DNA of 21,930 nucleotides from an uncultured Candidatus Melainabacteria bacterium (GCA_934693215.1 CAKUVB010000008.1:1-21930); one strand, 5' to 3'. Shown: positions 13,545-21,232, numbered from the stretch's first letter. Notes: generated by a model not told the origin, from the sequence alone. Translations and numbers: made by a program.

Positions 13545-15686
13545 ATGATTCCAGAAACAAAACAAATGAGCCTTGAGATAGGCGGTAAGACAGTTACCAT
13601 AGAAACCGGGAAGTATGCACAATCAACAAACGGTAGTGTAACTGTTAGATGTGGCGATACTATGTTATTCGTTCACGCAGTTGTTAGTAAAGAACCAAGA
13701 GTTGGTATAGATTTCTTCCCATTATTAATTGATTATGAAGAAAGAATGTCTTCTATCGGTAGAATTCCTGGAGGATATAACCGTTCAGAAGGTAAAGCTA
13801 GTGATAAAGCTATTTTAGTATCACGTTTGATTGATAGACCAATAAGACCTTTATTCCCTAAAGGTTACAGAAACGATATCCAAATTGTTGCTCAATTATT
13901 CAGTTATGACCAACAAAATCAACCTGATACATTAGCAATGTTAGGTGCTTCTTGTGCATTAATGTTGTCAGGAGCTCCTTTTGAAGGACCTATTGGTGCA
14001 GTAAGAGTTTCTCGTGATGAAAACGGTGAATTTATTGCAAATCCTACTCACCAACAAGCAAAACAATCAAATCTTGATATCGTTGTTGCTGGTACTCATG
14101 ATTCAGTAATTATGGTTGAGGCCGGTTGTAATTTTGTTTCTGAAGACGATATTATGTCTGCAGTTGAATTCGCTCAAGGCGAAATTAGAAAACAATGTGA
14201 TGCTCAAGTTGAATTTGCAAAACAATGTGGAGTAGAAAAACAAGAATTCGTAAATCCTTACGATACATCAGAAATTAAACAAATTATTGATGAAACTGCT
14301 CATGATATGATTTTTGACGCATATCACAACTTTGATAGAGAATACAGACAAAACAAACTTGAAGAAGCTAAAAATCTTGTAAAAGAAAAAATAGATGCAC
14401 TTCCTGAAGATCATGCAATTAAAACAATGATGGAAGAAACAGGTATTGATTTTGTTGCAGAAGAATTCAAAGCAGCTGAAAAGAAAATTATGAGAGCGAT
14501 GATTCTTGATGAAGGTGTTAGAGCTGACGGAAGAAAACCTCATGATGTTCGTCCAATTTGGTGCGAAGTTGGTGTTATTCCAAGAGCACATGGTTCAGCA
14601 GTATTTACAAGAGGTCAAACTCAGGTGTTGTCTGTTGCAACATTAGCAGGCCCTAGCATGAAACAAGAGCTTGATGGTGTTGATCCTCAAACAGAAAAAA
14701 CTTATATGCATAAATATATTTTCCCAGGATTCTCAGTTGGTGAAGTTAAACCTTTAAGAGGACCGGGAAGACGTGAAGTTGGACACGGAAACCTTGCTGA
14801 AAGAGCAAATATTCCTGCACTTCCTTCTCAAGAAGAATTTGGTTATACAATCAGAGTAACATCAGATGTTTTAGAATCAAACGGTTCAACATCTATGGCA
14901 TCTACTTGTGGTTCATCAATGGCATTAATGAATGCGGGTGTTCCTGTTAAATGCATGATTGGTGGTGTTGCAATGGGTATGATTAAAGAAGAAGGCAGAG
15001 AACCTGTTGTATTAACAGATATTCAAGGTATTGAAGATTTCTTAGGTGATATGGACTTCAAAGTTACAGGTAATGATGAAGGTATCACAGCACTTCAAAT
15101 GGATATGAAAGCAAAAGGTATTCCAAACGAAACTTTAAGACGTGCTTTGCAACAAGCAAAAGAAGGCAGACTTCATATCTTAGGTGAAATGAGAAAAGCA
15201 ATTACTCAACCTGGACCAATGTCACCATTTGCACCAAGTATTTCTACAATGACTATTCCAACTGAAGATATTGGAACAGTTATCGGACCTGGTGGTAAAC
15301 AAATCAGAGCTATCATAGAAGCTTCTGGTGCTGAAATTGATATCCAAGATTCAGGTATTGTTACAATCACATCTAACGACCAAGAAGGTGCAGAAATCGC
15401 TAAGAAAATGATTAGAGATTTAACTTTCAAACCTGAAGTTGGTATGGTATTAAAAGGTAAAGTTGTTAGAATTATACCTATCGGTGCTTTCGTTGAATTA
15501 GGCGGTGGCAAAGATGGTATGGTTCACATTTCACAAATTTGCCAAGAAAGAATTGAAACTATTGAACCACATGTAAATGTAGGTGATGAAGTTATTGTCA
15601 AGATTATCAAAATTGATGACAGAGGCAGAGTTAACCTAACAATTAAAGGTGTTTCAGAAGAAGAAAAAGCTCAATTTAATGCTTAG
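13545..15686 (+). CDS. pnp: Polyribonucleotide nucleotidyltransferase (PNPase)
   Basis: A 713-residue phosphorolytic 3'-5' exoribonuclease, a core RNA-decay enzyme. Domains in order: RNase PH 1 (residues ~5-220, with RIPGGYNRSEGKAS and LIDRPIRPLFPKGY), a helical linker domain (~240-320), catalytic RNase PH 2 (~325-540, with FTRGQTQVLSVATL, MHKYIFPGFSVGE, VLTDIQGIEDFLGDMDFKV), KH (TVIGPGGKQIRAII) and S1 (GMVLKGKVVRIIPIGAFVELG) ending near the C-terminus. The length is normal. The start at 13545 is chosen because AGAAGG lies 4 nt upstream and the 13 residues added by the in-frame ATG at 13506 do not look like PNPase. It is followed by a clear terminator. Confidence 0.96.
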   Translation: MIPETKQMSLEIGGKTVTIETGKYAQSTNGSVTVRCGDTMLFVHAVVSKEPRVGIDFFPLLIDYEERMSSIGRIPGGYNRSEGKASDKAILVSRLIDRPIRPLFPKGYRNDIQIVAQLFSYDQQNQPDTLAMLGASCALMLSGAPFEGPIGAVRVSRDENGEFIANPTHQQAKQSNLDIVVAGTHDSVIMVEAGCNFVSEDDIMSAVEFAQGEIRKQCDAQVEFAKQCGVEKQEFVNPYDTSEIKQIIDETAHDMIFDAYHNFDREYRQNKLEEAKNLVKEKIDALPEDHAIKTMMEETGIDFVAEEFKAAEKKIMRAMILDEGVRADGRKPHDVRPIWCEVGVIPRAHGSAVFTRGQTQVLSVATLAGPSMKQELDGVDPQTEKTYMHKYIFPGFSVGEVKPLRGPGRREVGHGNLAERANIPALPSQEEFGYTIRVTSDVLESNGSTSMASTCGSSMALMNAGVPVKCMIGGVAMGMIKEEGREPVVLTDIQGIEDFLGDMDFKVTGNDEGITALQMDMKAKGIPNETLRRALQQAKEGRLHILGEMRKAITQPGPMSPFAPSISTMTIPTEDIGTVIGPGGKQIRAIIEASGAEIDIQDSGIVTITSNDQEGAEIAKKMIRDLTFKPEVGMVLKGKVVRIIPIGAFVELGGGKDGMVHISQICQERIETIEPHVNVGDEVIVKIIKIDDRGRVNLTIKGVSEEEKAQFNA

Positions 15687-15712
15687 TTTCATTCTTTAAA
15701 AACAAAAAACTT

Positions 15713-15750
15713 AAAAACCCTCAAGGATTTTCCTTAGAGGGTTTTTATTT
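15713..15750 (+). terminator. Rho-independent terminator of pnp
   Basis: AAAAACCCTC (15713-15722) pairs with GAGGGTTTTT (15737-15746), with an inner AAGGA/TCCTT extension and a following T-rich tract. It lies 27 nt after the pnp stop codon. Confidence 0.88.
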
Positions 15751-15787
15751 GTTGGACAATGGTTTTATTTTATTCTATTATTCCAGT

Positions 15788-16258
15788 ATGGAATATAAAA
15801 CTAATGTAATGCGAGTTTTAGATAAACTCAAAATTAAATATAATCATTATTCGTATGCTGATACAGAGGCAATTTCGGGTATAGAAGTTGCAACAGTTTT
15901 GGGGCAAAATCCTGAACGAGTTTTTAAAACACTGGTAACTGTTGGGAAATCTAAACAGATTTATGTGTATATGATTCCTGTTGCAGAGGAATTAGATTTG
16001 AAAAAAGCTGCAAAAGTCGTAGGTGAAAAATCTGTAGAAATGCTAAAATCGAAAGATTTATTACATACTGTAGGCTATGTTCATGGTGGTTGTTCTCCAA
16101 TTGGTATGAAAAAGAATTTTCAAACAACTATACATTCAACAGCTCAGGATTTTGAAAAAATAATTTTTAGTGCTGGTAAAATAGGATATCAGGTGGAATT
16201 ATCTCTTAATGACTTGAAAAAAGTCGTAAATGTTCAGATTGCTGATATTATTTCTTAA
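15788..16258 (+). CDS. ybaK: Cys-tRNA(Pro) deacylase, YbaK/EbsC family
   Basis: A 156-residue single-domain YbaK protein, a trans-acting editing enzyme that hydrolyses mischarged Cys-tRNA(Pro). The N-terminus TNVMRVLDKLKIKYNHYSY and ISGIEVATVLGQNPERVFKTLVT are typical, with the conserved lysine in VFKTL. The later YVHGGCSPIGMKKNFQTTIHSTA covers the family's GGxSPxG loop, and FSAGKIGYQVELSLNDL the closing segment. The start is placed at 15788 because an earlier in-frame ATG (15749) would begin in the pnp terminator's T-tract. No Shine-Dalgarno sequence is visible for either. It is followed by its own hairpin terminator. Confidence 0.92.
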   Translation: MEYKTNVMRVLDKLKIKYNHYSYADTEAISGIEVATVLGQNPERVFKTLVTVGKSKQIYVYMIPVAEELDLKKAAKVVGEKSVEMLKSKDLLHTVGYVHGGCSPIGMKKNFQTTIHSTAQDFEKIIFSAGKIGYQVELSLNDLKKVVNVQIADIIS

Positions 16259-16268
16259 CATTACTTAT

Positions 16269-16301
16269 AAAACTAGCAAAAATTTATAAGTGCTAGTTTT
16301 T
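16269..16301 (+). terminator. Terminator after ybaK
   Basis: AAAACTAGCA (16269-16278) pairs with TGCTAGTTTT (16291-16300), followed by T. It lies 10 nt past the ybaK stop and 8 nt before the ATG of the next gene, so that gene's transcript must start close to its start codon or depend on readthrough. Confidence 0.75.
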
Positions 16302-16308
16302 GTTGAAT

Positions 16309-19026
16309 ATGATAAGTATTAACAACAAACAAAATTTATTTATTCAACCAAATTTTAAGGGTAATTCAAAAAACAATAGTTACACTTCTGCTCAGTATGA
16401 AATAGAGAATTCTAAGTTGGGTAGAGATTCATCTTATGCTTTATCATCTTATGGACAAGCGATGGTAAAAGCTAATAAAACTGATCAAAAAGATGAAGAG
16501 TATGCCAGACTATTGAAGAAGATTTCTCACACATCAGATTATGCCACAATGTCGCTAGATGATGCGGTTAAAGAAATGAAGAATGTTGATACAACAAATA
16601 AAAGAAAAACAGATTTGATACTTGCAAGTACTTTTGAGACAGACAAATCTGATGTTTTAGTAAGTAAAAAAGCTCTTTTGATTTTGAAAAAAGCTTTAAT
16701 TGCTAATTCTTTTGTTCCTAAATTAGAAGATGCTGTGAGAACTTGTTTAGATGCAGAACTTCAGGAATTTGATTCTAGAAAATTTGATTCGTTATTTAAC
16801 GCAAAAGGTCAAATAAGAATTAGTGCAAGGTTAAAATCAAGGCCAACTAATTACGATAATACGATGAAAAATGCTAAAAGAGTTCGTAGAGAACAAATCC
16901 AAAGTGCAGTAAACAAGGCTTGTCCTGTGGAAGATGCTTTTAATAGTGATTTTAAAGTGTCAGACTTATTTGTGCCTTTAACAGAGGAAAGAAATTCTTT
17001 ATTAGCTGATATTAATAATATACAAGATATGCCTCAAAAATTAAAAGAGAATATGGCAGATTCAATTAATAAAAATCAGTTTAATTTGCGACAAGTACAT
17101 AATGATTATTATTCATTGTTAAACGAATGTGAATCTCTTTCTGATGTTAAAATGTTATATCCAGAAATGGAGGTTAAAGAAAAACCTGTAAAATCAAAGG
17201 GTGACTCTCCAAGAAGTTTAAAATATAGGCTTGCAAATGAAAATTATGACGAAGTAATGATTGATACTTTGAAGAAAGCATATTTAGAATTGCAACCTAC
17301 AAATGATATGTATGTAGAATTGAAAAACAGTCCAATTACGACATATCAAGCAATGAAAAATGCCGGTTTTGCACCATCAGTCCCTTCTAAAGAAATGCTT
17401 TCATTAATAAAAAAATCAGAAAAACTGGAAAATAAATATGCAAATATGCCGAAGTTAAACCAAAAAGATATAAAACAAATAGCAAATAAACACGCAATAA
17501 GAACAAGTAAGGTTTGGACTGATTATAAAGAAATGACATCTCGTGCTTGGTTGCCGGTTAGATTAATAAAACATAAAAGAAATAATCCTACTACAAGTGC
17601 ATATAAAACAAGTGATATGGTAAATTCATACTTGTATAATTTGTATAAAAGAGATAAAAATGCAGATTATCCAGTGAATCCATTAGAAAAGTTTGATGAT
17701 AAAAACTATTTGAATAAACAAATGCAATGGATTGTAAATGCTGCATATATGACTCGTTATAAAAAAGCAGATGAAAAGCTAAAAGATGATGGATTTATAG
17801 AGTTTCAAAATAAATTTGATAAAAAAGCTATAGGTAAATCTTTTGAACATTTAGAAGATAATTATACAAAATCGTTTTTCTCAAAATATTGGACGCCTGA
17901 TAGAGTTGGAAATTTGAAGAAGAATATGCAAAATGCGTACGATATGATTTATGAAAAAGTAATTCTAAATGAACAAATTACAAATAAAGAAGATACTCAT
18001 AAACAAGTTACAGATAAAGATGTTGATGAATTGCTTGAAGAAGATTTATCTATGGATACAGATTCTTTGGGGTCGATAGATGAAGACAAATATTCTAAGA
18101 TGAAATATAAAACATATTCTATTAAGAATAAAGAATTAAAAGAACGTTGTTTGAGTTGTTTGGATAACGCAAATCAAGTAGATTTTGAATATTTTGATTC
18201 GATGTTTAACATTTTGGAAAAATCTACAGATGAATATGGGCTAGATGAGGATAAGGCATTGGCTCATGTGTATATTCATGATAAATATTTGAATCGTATC
18301 TTTAATGAGGAAAATACAGAAACTGAAGATGATTTTGCTAAAAAAGAACTTGCATCATACGAAAATAATTTGGGTAATTACGATTATGCAAGATATTTAA
18401 GGGATACAAAATCAGAAGCAAAATATTTCAAATCTGCAGCAAAATTACTAGCAGATGGAGAATGTGAGTTTAATGATTTAATAGAAAATAAATTTATTTT
18501 TGAAAATAATGCTGATTATAATGGTGCAAATACTGTAATTGGTTATTATGAGTCTATTCCTGAGGTGTTTAAACCTTCATTTATAAAACAGTTTGATGAT
18601 AGTAAAGATAAACCGGCTTCAGATGTTATAGATGATTTATCTCAAGTTCATGAGAAGATTTCTTCTTGGAATTATGAAAAAGATGATGTTTTGGTAATGG
18701 ATAAAGATAAAATTCCTCAAAAAGTTGTAATTACGCATAATGCAAAAGAAAATCTTTTGGATATTGTAGGTGGGGATTTGAATAAGTTTGATGCTTATTT
18801 GAAAAAGTTTTATTCAGCAGCTCAAATAAGAACAGGTAATAGGGCTGGACAAGGTGTGAAAACTGTTCAAGGCTCTGGATATGATGCCGAAATTAAGATT
18901 ATGGGTGCAGGTGGAAATTTACGAATGTATTCAAGACCTGTAACAAATGAAGATAAACAAAAATATGAAACTAATGACGGTATAAATTTGAAATATGTTT
19001 TTGATACTTGTGGTGACCATTTATAA
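16309..19026 (+). CDS. Large orphan protein with N-terminal PNFKGN tag
   Basis: A 905-residue protein of unrecognised family. The start is ATG 16309; TTG codons at 16300 and 16303 are alternatives but sit on the ybaK terminator. No ribosome-binding site is visible. Residues 14-19 are PNFKGN, like the tag of the GNAT paralogs. Most of the body is charged, alpha-helical and lysine/aspartate-rich, with no signal peptide, transmembrane segment or known repeats. An acidic patch (around residue 580) contains VDELLEEDLSMDTD. The last ~110 residues look like a compact alpha/beta domain: KVVITHNAKENLLDIVGG, an arginine/glycine stretch, then YDAEIKIMGAGGNLRMYSRP and a final FDTCGDHL. This order is loosely like RelE/ParE-type RNase toxins, but no catalytic set is certain. 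A structural protein or an effector are both possible. Confidence 0.6.
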   Translation: MISINNKQNLFIQPNFKGNSKNNSYTSAQYEIENSKLGRDSSYALSSYGQAMVKANKTDQKDEEYARLLKKISHTSDYATMSLDDAVKEMKNVDTTNKRKTDLILASTFETDKSDVLVSKKALLILKKALIANSFVPKLEDAVRTCLDAELQEFDSRKFDSLFNAKGQIRISARLKSRPTNYDNTMKNAKRVRREQIQSAVNKACPVEDAFNSDFKVSDLFVPLTEERNSLLADINNIQDMPQKLKENMADSINKNQFNLRQVHNDYYSLLNECESLSDVKMLYPEMEVKEKPVKSKGDSPRSLKYRLANENYDEVMIDTLKKAYLELQPTNDMYVELKNSPITTYQAMKNAGFAPSVPSKEMLSLIKKSEKLENKYANMPKLNQKDIKQIANKHAIRTSKVWTDYKEMTSRAWLPVRLIKHKRNNPTTSAYKTSDMVNSYLYNLYKRDKNADYPVNPLEKFDDKNYLNKQMQWIVNAAYMTRYKKADEKLKDDGFIEFQNKFDKKAIGKSFEHLEDNYTKSFFSKYWTPDRVGNLKKNMQNAYDMIYEKVILNEQITNKEDTHKQVTDKDVDELLEEDLSMDTDSLGSIDEDKYSKMKYKTYSIKNKELKERCLSCLDNANQVDFEYFDSMFNILEKSTDEYGLDEDKALAHVYIHDKYLNRIFNEENTETEDDFAKKELASYENNLGNYDYARYLRDTKSEAKYFKSAAKLLADGECEFNDLIENKFIFENNADYNGANTVIGYYESIPEVFKPSFIKQFDDSKDKPASDVIDDLSQVHEKISSWNYEKDDVLVMDKDKIPQKVVITHNAKENLLDIVGGDLNKFDAYLKKFYSAAQIRTGNRAGQGVKTVQGSGYDAEIKIMGAGGNLRMYSRPVTNEDKQKYETNDGINLKYVFDTCGDHL

Positions 19027-19068
19027 TTTTAGTGATATTATATATCAGTAGAAGAGAGGATTTTTAGT

Positions 19069-19812
19069 ATGGAAAAGCAAACTGCAATTATTATACCGGC
19101 ACGTTATGAGTCAAGCAGATTAAGAGGAAAGCCTTTAATAGAAGTAGGCGGAAAACCTATTATACAATGGGTGTTTGAGAAGGCTGTTCAGGCTCAACTT
19201 GCAGATAGAGTTATTATTGCAACAGATAATGAAAAAATATATGAAACTTCATTGATGTTTGGAGCAGAAGCTGAAATGACGCTAGATACTCATAATAGTG
19301 GTAGTGATAGAATTGCTGAGGTTGCAGAACGTCACTCTGAAATCGCTTATATAGTGAATTTGCAAGGTGATGAGCCTATGATTAATCCTGAAACTATTGA
19401 TACTGTAATAAGATTGTTGAAGGAAGATGATGAGGCTGATATTTCTACTTTAGTAAGAGAAGTTAAAGAGGAAAATGAGATAAATAATCCAAATCTTGTA
19501 AAATGTGTGTTTAACAATTTGGGTTATGCAATGTATTTTTCACGCTCAAAAATCCCTTATGAAAGAAATGTAGGACATTCAAAATTCTATGGTCATTTGG
19601 GTATTTATGGGTATAAACGTGAAGCATTGTTTAATATGACAGGCGGAAATCAAACCTCATTAGAATTATCTGAAAGTTTGGAACAATTAAGAGCCTTACA
19701 AATGGGAATGAAAATAAAGGTTTCTGTGGTTGAAGATAAGCCAATAGGGATAGATACTATAGAAGATTTGAACAATTTTAAAGCAAGTATTGTTAGTAGT
19801 CCTCTTTCTTAG
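19069..19812 (+). CDS. kdsB: 3-deoxy-manno-octulosonate cytidylyltransferase (CMP-KDO synthetase)
   Basis: A 247-residue cytosolic nucleotidyltransferase that activates KDO with CTP for lipid A-core synthesis. Hallmarks are IIPARYESSRLRGKPL (CTP-binding loop) at the N-terminus, GSDRIAEV, VNLQGDEPMI, GIYGYKREAL, ELSESLEQLRALQMG and KPIGIDTIEDL near the C-terminus. The length is typical. AGAGAGG lies 9-10 nt before the ATG. It starts 42 nt after the 905-residue gene and may share its transcript, since no terminator is seen between them. Its presence implies an LPS-type outer membrane. Confidence 0.95.
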   Translation: MEKQTAIIIPARYESSRLRGKPLIEVGGKPIIQWVFEKAVQAQLADRVIIATDNEKIYETSLMFGAEAEMTLDTHNSGSDRIAEVAERHSEIAYIVNLQGDEPMINPETIDTVIRLLKEDDEADISTLVREVKEENEINNPNLVKCVFNNLGYAMYFSRSKIPYERNVGHSKFYGHLGIYGYKREALFNMTGGNQTSLELSESLEQLRALQMGMKIKVSVVEDKPIGIDTIEDLNNFKASIVSSPLS

Positions 19813-19828
19813 GAATAAGAAAAAGTGC

Positions 19829-19857
19829 TTGCAATTTTTCTTAAATTCAATTAATAT
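19829..19857 (+). promoter_or_regulatory. Promoter of the rpaB-like gene
   Basis: -35 TTGCAA (19829-19834), a 17-nt spacer and -10 TAATAT (19852-19857) predict a start near 19864 and a leader of about 66 nt. Confidence 0.6.
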
Positions 19858-19882
19858 AAGTTTATATTTATTTAAAAAACTT

Positions 19883-19900
19883 AAAACATTTAAATGTTTT
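19883..19900. promoter_or_regulatory. 18-bp perfect palindrome in the rpaB-like leader
   Basis: AAAACATTTAAATGTTTT is fully self-complementary and lies inside the predicted leader. An HLR1 half-site (GTTACAAA on the minus strand, 19898-19905) overlaps its right end. It could be an operator or a short hairpin. Confidence 0.45.
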
Positions 19901-19929
19901 GTAACAATATTTCATAAGGATGGTTAATA

Positions 19930-20694
19930 ATGGCTGATAACGAAGAATTACACGACTCACAAAGCGAATCTAATGCTGTTCAGAAAATTTTGGTAGCAGA
20001 TGATGAAGCAAGTATTAGAAGGATTTTGGAAACTCGTTTGAAAATGGTTGGCTACGATGTTGTAGTTGCTGAAGACGGTGAAGAAGCTGTTGAAGTTTTC
20101 AATAAAACAAATCCTGATTTAGTTGTTTTAGATGTAATGATGCCAAAAATGGACGGTTACGGTGTAACAAGAGAAATTAGAAGAACATCTGATGTTCCTA
20201 TTATTATCTTAACTGCATTGGGTGACGTTTCAGAAAGAATTACTGGTCTAGAATTAGGTGCAGATGATTATGTTATAAAACCATTCAGCCCTAAAGAATT
20301 AGAAGCAAGGGTAAAAGCAGTATTAAGAAGAACAACAAATAAAGAAGTTGTTGTTCCAACAGGAACAAAAGCAGTTGCTAAGAATGTTATTACAACAGGT
20401 AGCATCAAAATTGATACTGCAAGACGTCAAGTTTATAGAAAGAACGAAAGAATTCGTTTAACAGGAATGGAATTCAGCTTGTTAGAATTGTTGGTAAACA
20501 ATTCAGGTCAAGCTTATTCAAGAAACGAAATCTTGCAACATGTATGGTCATATCCAGCAGATCATCGCATTGATACAAGGGTTGTTGACGTTCATATTTC
20601 AAGATTACGTTCTAAGTTGGAAACAGACCCAACTAACCCTGAGTTAATCCTAACAGCTCGTGGAATAGGGTATATGTTCCAAAGAATCAATTAA
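19930..20694 (+). CDS. rpaB: OmpR-family response regulator, RpaB-like
   Basis: A 254-residue two-domain response regulator. The receiver domain (~18-133) has the acidic pocket D24/D25, phospho-acceptor D68 (VVLDVMMPKMDGYG), T95 and K117 (VIKPFSPKELEAR). The winged-helix DNA-binding domain (~155-252) contains RLTGMEFSLLELLVNNSG, DTRVVDVHISRLRSKLE and LILTARGIGYMFQRI. The runs EASIRRILETRL, TALGDVSERITGLELGADDYV and RLTGMEFSLLELLV are nearly identical to cyanobacterial RpaB, which binds HLR1 and is controlled by the kinase NblS (Hik33). No kinase lies nearby. The protein has no cysteine; the cyanobacterial versions I remember carry one where T80 sits here. AAGGA lies about 9 nt upstream of the ATG, and a terminator follows. 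Confidence 0.9.
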   Translation: MADNEELHDSQSESNAVQKILVADDEASIRRILETRLKMVGYDVVVAEDGEEAVEVFNKTNPDLVVLDVMMPKMDGYGVTREIRRTSDVPIIILTALGDVSERITGLELGADDYVIKPFSPKELEARVKAVLRRTTNKEVVVPTGTKAVAKNVITTGSIKIDTARRQVYRKNERIRLTGMEFSLLELLVNNSGQAYSRNEILQHVWSYPADHRIDTRVVDVHISRLRSKLETDPTNPELILTARGIGYMFQRIN

Positions 20695-20704
20695 TTTTTC
20701 TAAG

Positions 20705-20731
20705 AGAGGTTGATTTAATCAACCTCTTTTT
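20705..20731 (+). terminator. Rho-independent terminator of the rpaB-like gene
   Basis: AGAGGTTGATT (20705-20715) and AATCAACCTCT (20717-20727) form a strong stem followed by a T-run, 10 nt after the stop codon. Confidence 0.9.
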
Positions 20732-20743
20732 AATAATAAGTAC

Positions 20744-20771
20744 TTGTAGAAAAAAATTGATTTGATATAAT
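20744..20771 (+). promoter_or_regulatory. Promoter of the tRNA-His gene
   Basis: -35 TTGTAG (20744-20749), a 16-nt spacer and a perfect -10 TATAAT (20766-20771), with transcription expected to start just before the tRNA. Confidence 0.65.
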
Positions 20772-20786
20772 AGATTTTGTAAACAT

Positions 20787-20863
20787 GGCGGGTGTCGTCA
20801 AGTGGTTAAGACCTCGGATTGTGGTTCCGATATTCGTGGGTTCGAATCCCATCTCCCGCCCCA
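20787..20863 (+). tRNA. tRNA-His (anticodon GTG)
   Basis: A complete cloverleaf. The acceptor stem is GCGGGTG / CTCCCGC (one T-T mismatch), the D arm GTC...GAC, the anticodon stem TCGGA/TCCGA with loop TTGTGGT giving anticodon GTG, and the T arm GTGGG-TTCGAAT-CCCAT. The extra 5' G at 20787 opposite C73 (20860) is the tRNA-His identity pair, and CCA is encoded (20861-20863). The 3' part of this gene is partly repeated three times downstream. Confidence 0.95.
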
Positions 20864-20880
20864 TTTTTAATATTTGTGAG

Positions 20881-20907
20881 AAAAGACTTCTTTAAGAAGT
20901 CTTTTTT
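20881..20907 (+). terminator. Terminator after tRNA-His
   Basis: AAAAGACTTC (20881-20890) pairs with GAAGTCTTTT (20896-20905), followed by T residues. It lies 17 nt past the encoded CCA. Confidence 0.88.
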
Positions 20908-20913
20908 GTTGTG

Positions 20914-20962
20914 GGATTCGAACCATAAATTTACTTTGTAAATTCTGGGTTCTTGCCTCTCG
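20914..20962. repeat. 49-bp hairpin repeat with T-arm-like end, copy 1
   Basis: It begins GGATTCGAACC and ends GGGTTCTTGCCTCTCG. It contains the nested inverted repeat GAACC...AATTTAC-ttt-GTAAATT...GGGTTC. It is the same as 21233-21281 except for two T/C differences. The start is the reverse complement of a tRNA T-arm (GGTTCGAATCC). Confidence 0.85.
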
Positions 20963-20997
20963 AGAAATGATACTTAATCATTTCTCTCGGCAGAGTC

Positions 20998-21010
20998 ATC
21001 TCCCGCCCCA
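20998..21010. repeat. tRNA-His 3'-end duplicate, copy 1 (att-like)
   Basis: ATCTCCCGCCCCA is identical to the last 13 nt of the tRNA-His gene (20851-20863), 147 bp downstream of it. It follows a GAGAAATGAT-actta-ATCATTTCTC hairpin. It is a candidate attachment-site remnant. Confidence 0.6.
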
Positions 21011-21011
21011 T

Positions 21012-21046
21012 AAAAAAGCCAATGACTTTATGTTATTGGCTTTTTT
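21012..21046 (+). terminator. Strong terminator-like hairpin
   Basis: AAAAAAGCCAAT (from 21012) pairs with ATTGGCTTTTTT (21035-21046); A- and T-tracts on both sides make it usable in either direction. It directly follows the tRNA 3'-end duplicate. Confidence 0.75.
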
Positions 21047-21071
21047 ATTATGTGTGATATTTGGAATTTGA

Positions 21072-21104
21072 GAACCCAACAGACCGATAGGTCTGTTTGG
21101 GTTC
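21072..21104. repeat. Hairpin GAACCCAACAGACC/GGTCTGTTTGGGTTC
   Basis: A near-perfect 14-bp stem with one bulge and loop GATA. Its right end merges into the palindromic element that begins at 21101. Confidence 0.7.
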
Positions 21105-21199
21105 GAGCGGATTTTTTGCAGAGTGCGAAGGATTTTTCTTTGTAGTATGCGTAAGCATACAAAAAGAAAATCCGTAGACACGTTTAACGCAAAAAATCC
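21101..21199. repeat. Palindromic element, copy 1 (MITE/REP-like)
   Basis: Outer arms GGATTTTTTGC (21109-21119) and GCAAAAAATCC (21189-21199) enclose a long inner hairpin: 21130-21150 against 21155-21173, tip TATGC-gtaa-GCATA. The first 38 bp (21101-21138) recur exactly at 21893-21930. No ORF of its own is credible. The structure is that of a small non-autonomous mobile or REP-type element. Confidence 0.75.
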
Positions 21200-21204
21200 A
21201 AGAC

Positions 21205-21217
21205 AATCCCATCTCCC
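21205..21217. repeat. tRNA-His 3'-region duplicate, copy 2
   Basis: AATCCCATCTCCC is identical to tRNA-His 20845-20857 (T-stem into acceptor stem), after which the match stops. A third, shortened version (TCTCGCCCCATT) is seen at 21278-21289 with two bases missing. Confidence 0.55.
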
Positions 21218-21232
21218 TTATTTTTATTTAGA

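Noticed and set aside
13361..13576. 71-aa plus-strand ORF with a poly-isoleucine stretch
   Set aside because: The isoleucines are the ATT microsatellite read in frame. The rest overlaps the pnp promoter and start region in another frame.
14268..14591. 107-aa minus-strand ORF inside pnp
   Set aside because: Antisense shadow of the pnp linker domain, Phe/Cys-rich with no independent support.
20996..21181. 61-aa minus-strand ORF downstream of tRNA-His
   Set aside because: It lies entirely on the hairpin and tRNA-end repeats. Its composition follows the repeats and there is no ribosome-binding site.
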